From positions 1-33,217 of the forward strand of contig CAZQAG010000020.1 of the NCBI GenBank assembly GCA_964591295.1: DNA of 33,217 bases, in the 5' to 3' direction. Shown one piece after another: positions 30,676-33,217 of this stretch. The translations under genes and the position numbers were made by a program. This DNA is from VAXT01 sp964591295 (GTDB lineage: Bacteria; Actinomycetota; Thermoleophilia; Gaiellales; Gaiellaceae). The notes under the pieces are model-generated. The model was not told the DNA's origin. It did no database searches and saw nothing but the letters and a program-made list of their open reading frames with translations. Every line of letters starts with the position of its first letter. Positions within the stretch are counted from its first letter, which is position 1.

Positions 30676-31325
30676 AGTACCGCGCGGTCATCTTCGACCT
30701 CTGGCAGACGCTCGTCCCCTGGAACCTGAACGAGGCGAATCGCTTCTACGACCGGATGGCCGACACGGTCGGCGTCGAGCGTGGGCGTTTCCGCGAGGTG
30801 TGGCTCGCCGGTCGGCCGAGCCGGGAGACGGGGCCCATGGCCGACCATCTCCGCGGCCTGCTCCGGGATCTCGGGGTCGACGGAGACGTCGACGAGCTGA
30901 TCAAGCTCAGGCGGGAGTGGACGAAGGCCTCGCTCGTGCCGCGACCCGACGCGCTCGAGACGCTGGCCGAGCTGCGCCGGCGCGGGCATCTTCTCGGTCT
31001 GATCAGCGCCTGCTCGGAAGAGGTCTCGCACGTCTGGGACGAGACGCCTCTCGGAGGCACGCTCGACGAGACGGTCTTCTCGTGTGACGTCGGGATCTCG
31101 AAGCCGGATCCGAGGATCTACGAGATCGCTTGCGAGCGGCTCGCCGTCGCGCCGGGCGAGTGCCTCTTCGTCGGCGACGGCGCAAACGACGAGCTCCCCG
31201 GCGCCGAGCGGGTCGGCATGGCCGCTGTGCAGCTGCGAGCCCCCGGCGAAGAGCTCACGGACCCCGGCAAGGCCTGGCAGGGCGCCTCGATCGAGCACCT
31301 TGGCGAGGTCCTACGCCTGACTTAG
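30672..31325 (+). CDS. HAD-family hydrolase
   Basis: 217 residues from the ATG overlapping the polX stop. FDLWQTLVPW is motif I with Trp in place of the second Asp-neighbour common in haloacid dehalogenase types, ISACSEEV is motif II, ISKPDPRIYEIA is motif III and VGDGANDELPGAERVGM is motif IV. It is probably a phosphatase of a small phosphorylated metabolite. The first Asp is present but DxD is DxW, so phosphatase activity may be weak or altered. Its stop lies inside a hairpin. Confidence 0.75.
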   Translation: MKYRAVIFDLWQTLVPWNLNEANRFYDRMADTVGVERGRFREVWLAGRPSRETGPMADHLRGLLRDLGVDGDVDELIKLRREWTKASLVPRPDALETLAELRRRGHLLGLISACSEEVSHVWDETPLGGTLDETVFSCDVGISKPDPRIYEIACERLAVAPGECLFVGDGANDELPGAERVGMAAVQLRAPGEELTDPGKAWQGASIEHLGEVLRLT

Positions 31326-31345
31326 CAACAGACTGTTGCTAAGTC
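31319..31345. terminator. Bidirectional hairpin between convergent genes
   Basis: A perfect 12-bp stem with 3-nt loop (GACTTAGCAACA, GAC, TGTTGCTAAGTC), AT-richer than its surroundings. It contains the HAD stop codon (31323-31325) and ends one base before the trehalose-phosphatase stop codon at 31346. No U-tract, but the symmetry and place suit a terminator for both strands. Confidence 0.65.
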
Positions 31346-32056
31346 TCAAAGGCGTCTCAACAGTTCCACGAGCTCGGCCGGCGAGCTGACGACGATGTCC
31401 GCTTTGCGGACGAGGTCCCCGGGTGCTTCGTCCGACGAGATTGCCACGCGCACACCGAGCTCGAGCCCTTCGAGGGCACGGAAGCCGTCCAGGTCGGTCG
31501 TGTCGTCGCCGGCGTAGAGGGCGCGCTGGAGACCGGCCTCCTCGAGTAGATACAGCGCCGCAGTCCCCTTGTCGGCGTGAACGGGAGGCTTGATCTCGAG
31601 CACTTTCCGGCCGAAGCGCGGGACGAGTCCCTCCTGGCGCGCCCGTTCGGCGACTTCCTCGAGATAGGACAGGGCGGCGTCCTCGTCGCCGGCCTGCCGG
31701 TAGTGGAAGGAGACCGTGAGCCCCTTGTCCTCCACGGGCCAGTCGACGCCGGCTGCGAAGGAGCGGATCCGCTCCTTCCACTCGGCCGCCTTGGGCTCGA
31801 GCTCCAGGCCATGCGACCCGACGTAGCGGATTCCGTCGATCCCGACGAGTTGACGGGCGTCCTCTCCCGTCCGGCCGCTGATGCATGCGACGAGCCCGTA
31901 GCTCCCGGCTAGCCGCGTGACCTCGTCCCGCGCGTCGTCCGGGACCCGTGCGTCTTGCGGCCGCGGTGCGATCGGCGCGAGCGTGCCGTCGACGTCGAGC
32001 AGGATCGCGGCGCGCTCGGGCGCTTCGGCCAGGGCGGCGATGGGATCGAAGCTCAC
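31346..32056 (-). CDS. otsB: Trehalose-6-phosphate phosphatase
   Basis: 236 residues from GTG at 32056. LLDVDGTLAPI is HAD motif I, CISGRT motif II, the Lys is in RFGRKVLEIKP, and YAGDDTTDLDGF motif IV; GSHGLEL and ADKGTAALYLL are OtsB signatures. It makes trehalose from trehalose-6-phosphate. No trehalose-6-phosphate synthase is in the window. A TATCCT box lies 7 nt upstream, with AGGAGG only one base from the GTG, so leaderless translation is plausible. The frame further upstream overlaps the divergent TauE-like gene. Confidence 0.85.
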   Translation of the reverse strand: MSFDPIAALAEAPERAAILLDVDGTLAPIAPRPQDARVPDDARDEVTRLAGSYGLVACISGRTGEDARQLVGIDGIRYVGSHGLELEPKAAEWKERIRSFAAGVDWPVEDKGLTVSFHYRQAGDEDAALSYLEEVAERARQEGLVPRFGRKVLEIKPPVHADKGTAALYLLEEAGLQRALYAGDDTTDLDGFRALEGLELGVRVAISSDEAPGDLVRKADIVVSSPAELVELLRRL

Positions 32057-32068
32057 GCCTCCTAGGAT

Positions 32069-32416
32069 ATGGGCGTGCGGCTCGTTCTCATCGGGCTCGT
32101 CGCCGGCTTCTTGAGCGCGCTCTTCGGGGTCGGCGGCGGGATCGTCCTGGTCCCCTTGCTGATCCTGGCGGCCCACTTCTCGGAGCGGCCCGCGATGGCG
32201 ACGTCACTCGCCGCGATCGGTGTGATCGCTCTCGTCGGCACCGTCTCCTACGCGCTGCACGGAGACGTTCATCTCGGCTACGCGATCCTCGTCGGGGTCC
32301 CGGCTGCGGTCGGAGCGGTTGCCGGTGCTTCGCTCCAGCAACGGCTGGCCACTCCCGTGCTCACGTTCAGCTTCGCGGCGTTCTTGGCGGCGATCGGCAT
32401 CTGGCTGGTCATCTGA
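32069..32416 (+). CDS. Half-size TauE/SafE membrane protein, first subunit
   Basis: 115 residues with about four membrane helices. GLVAGFLSALFGVGGGIVLVPLLI is the repeat-start motif of TauE/SafE (DUF81/COG0730) proteins, which normally carry two such repeats in about 250 residues and export or import anionic sulfur compounds or similar substrates. Here there is one repeat, and the second follows as a separate gene overlapping by one base (TGATG). ATG at 32069 or GTG at 32075. Confidence 0.8.
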   Translation: MGVRLVLIGLVAGFLSALFGVGGGIVLVPLLILAAHFSERPAMATSLAAIGVIALVGTVSYALHGDVHLGYAILVGVPAAVGAVAGASLQQRLATPVLTFSFAAFLAAIGIWLVI

Positions 32417-32793
32417 TGGAGATCGTTGTCGCGCTCGCTCTCGGCCTGATCGCCGGTGTGCTCGCGGGGCTCTTCGGCGTCGGCGGGGGCATCCTCTTCG
32501 TGCCGACGCTGATCATCGTGTTCGGGCTCGGCCAGGTCGAGGCTCAGGCGACCTCGCTTCTGGCGATCCTGCCAACGGTTGCCGCCGGCACCTGGCGGCA
32601 GAGCAAGTACGGCAACGTCCGTTGGCGGGCGGCCGCCGTGATCGGGGCAACAGCGGTCGTCGGCGTGGAGCTCGGCGTGCTCACGGCGACGGCGCTCTCG
32701 GAAGACACGTTGAGGCGGCTATTCGGCGTTCTCGTCCTGGGCGTCGCGGCGCAACTGGCCTGGCGGGCGAGACGAAGTATTCTGAGCCCGTGA
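32416..32793 (+). CDS. Half-size TauE/SafE membrane protein, second subunit
   Basis: 125 residues, again about four membrane helices beginning GLIAGVLAGLFGVGGGILFVPTLIIVF. It is the second repeat of a TauE/SafE transporter, clearly similar to the preceding gene. Translation is coupled at TGATG (32414-32418) and to the next gene by GTGA. The pair probably forms a heterodimer equivalent to one full-length transporter. Confidence 0.8.
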   Translation: MEIVVALALGLIAGVLAGLFGVGGGILFVPTLIIVFGLGQVEAQATSLLAILPTVAAGTWRQSKYGNVRWRAAAVIGATAVVGVELGVLTATALSEDTLRRLFGVLVLGVAAQLAWRARRSILSP

Positions 32794-33170
32794 CCGAGCA
32801 GGACAATCTCTGGTTGCTTGCCGACGAGCCGATCGCGGCGATCGTGAGCGAGATCGAGGCCGAGGATCCCGAACTGTCCGCTCTCGTCGACTCCCCGGAG
32901 AAGCTCCTGGCCTTTCGCACCTTCTCGAGCATTCGCGTGGGCATCGTGCTCGGCCGGCTGCTGATGGACGACGAGGTCGCAGCCTACGACGGGTCCGAGA
33001 CGTGGGTTCAGCGCCTGCTTCGGAACCCGGCTCACAGAGACCAGATCGCCGCCGAGGTGCGAGCGGTCGCGAAGGAGCTCTCGGAGGCCGAGCTGGACGA
33101 GGCTCTCGGTCCCGACGACGCGACCCGCGAACGCTTCCGCGAGTTCGCCCGTCGTGAGCTCGGCGATTAG
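32790..33170 (+). CDS. Hypothetical acidic protein
   Basis: 126 residues from GTG overlapping the TauE stop. Helical and acidic throughout, with LWLLADEPIAAIVSEIEAEDPELSALV and FRTFSSIRVGIVLGRLLMDDEVAAYDG. No family is recognised. It is coupled to the two membrane half-subunits, so it may be an accessory protein of that transporter. Confidence 0.55.
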   Translation: MTEQDNLWLLADEPIAAIVSEIEAEDPELSALVDSPEKLLAFRTFSSIRVGIVLGRLLMDDEVAAYDGSETWVQRLLRNPAHRDQIAAEVRAVAKELSEAELDEALGPDDATRERFREFARRELGD

Positions 33171-33217
33171 CTGTCCTGCCCACAGACGTTGTGAACGCGG
33201 CTGATCGGCGGTAGGCC
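33171..33217. other. End of window
   Basis: Forty-seven bases after the last gene. No signal recognised. Confidence 0.5.

Overview
The window is GC-rich DNA (only the element's few promoter regions are clearly AT-rich), with tightly packed genes that often overlap by 1-4 bases. A stand-alone LigD-type polymerase, an MrfA-type helicase, a PolX with PHP domain, a polyprenol-phosphate-mannose synthase and frequent GTG starts suggest an actinobacterium, possibly of the Thermoleophilia. This placement is an inference from gene content; no rRNA or tRNA gene is present to test it.

Region 1 (about 14-16053) is an integrated mobile element of about 16 kb inserted inside a gene for a LigD-type NHEJ polymerase. 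A 16-bp direct repeat marks the two ends (14-29 and 16038-16053). Joining the sequence left of the first copy to the sequence right of the second restores an uninterrupted host reading frame. The element carries its own 3' part of the polymerase gene (to 797), in frame with the host 5' part, and leaves the displaced host 3' part as a remnant at 16018-16758. The two copies are about 84% identical by eye count. The tyrosine integrase lies next to the right end.

Cargo, left to right: a SAMHD1/dGTPase-like HD protein; an ImmA/IrrE peptidase divergent from a small winged-helix protein across two palindromic operator-like sites; a four-gene cassette of small unknown proteins; a probable restriction-modification pair; two small proteins; a DndB-like DGQHR protein with its own promoter; a replication-type operon (DUF3631 ATPase, two small Cys-containing proteins, a Dam-type methylase); an iteron-bearing non-coding region that may be the origin; two HTH proteins; an HNH/recombinase-domain fusion; and the integrase operon. 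I see no virion, packaging or conjugation genes, so it resembles a satellite or genomic island with a defence load more than a complete prophage. The 9-mer GGACCTGGT occurs in both operator-like sites and again four times in the iteron region 8 kb away, suggesting one regulator acts on both.

Region 2 (16054-33217) is host chromosome. It holds an HD-GYP phosphodiesterase; a GNAT acetyltransferase with type II NADH dehydrogenase; a small LOG-like nucleotide-binding protein; an MrfA-like helicase followed by a 20-codon duplicated tail and a dimethylargininase-like protein; a TPP-riboswitch-led thiamine operon thiD-thiM-thiE-thiL followed by a lone DppB-type permease; thioredoxin and a Dpm1-type glycosyltransferase; polX with a HAD phosphatase; trehalose-phosphatase; a pair of half-size TauE/SafE proteins; and a last small unknown protein. 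Several host genes lack a good ribosome-binding site and sit just behind a TAnnnT box, as in leaderless transcripts, whereas several element genes have strong AGGAGG sites, some with TTG starts.
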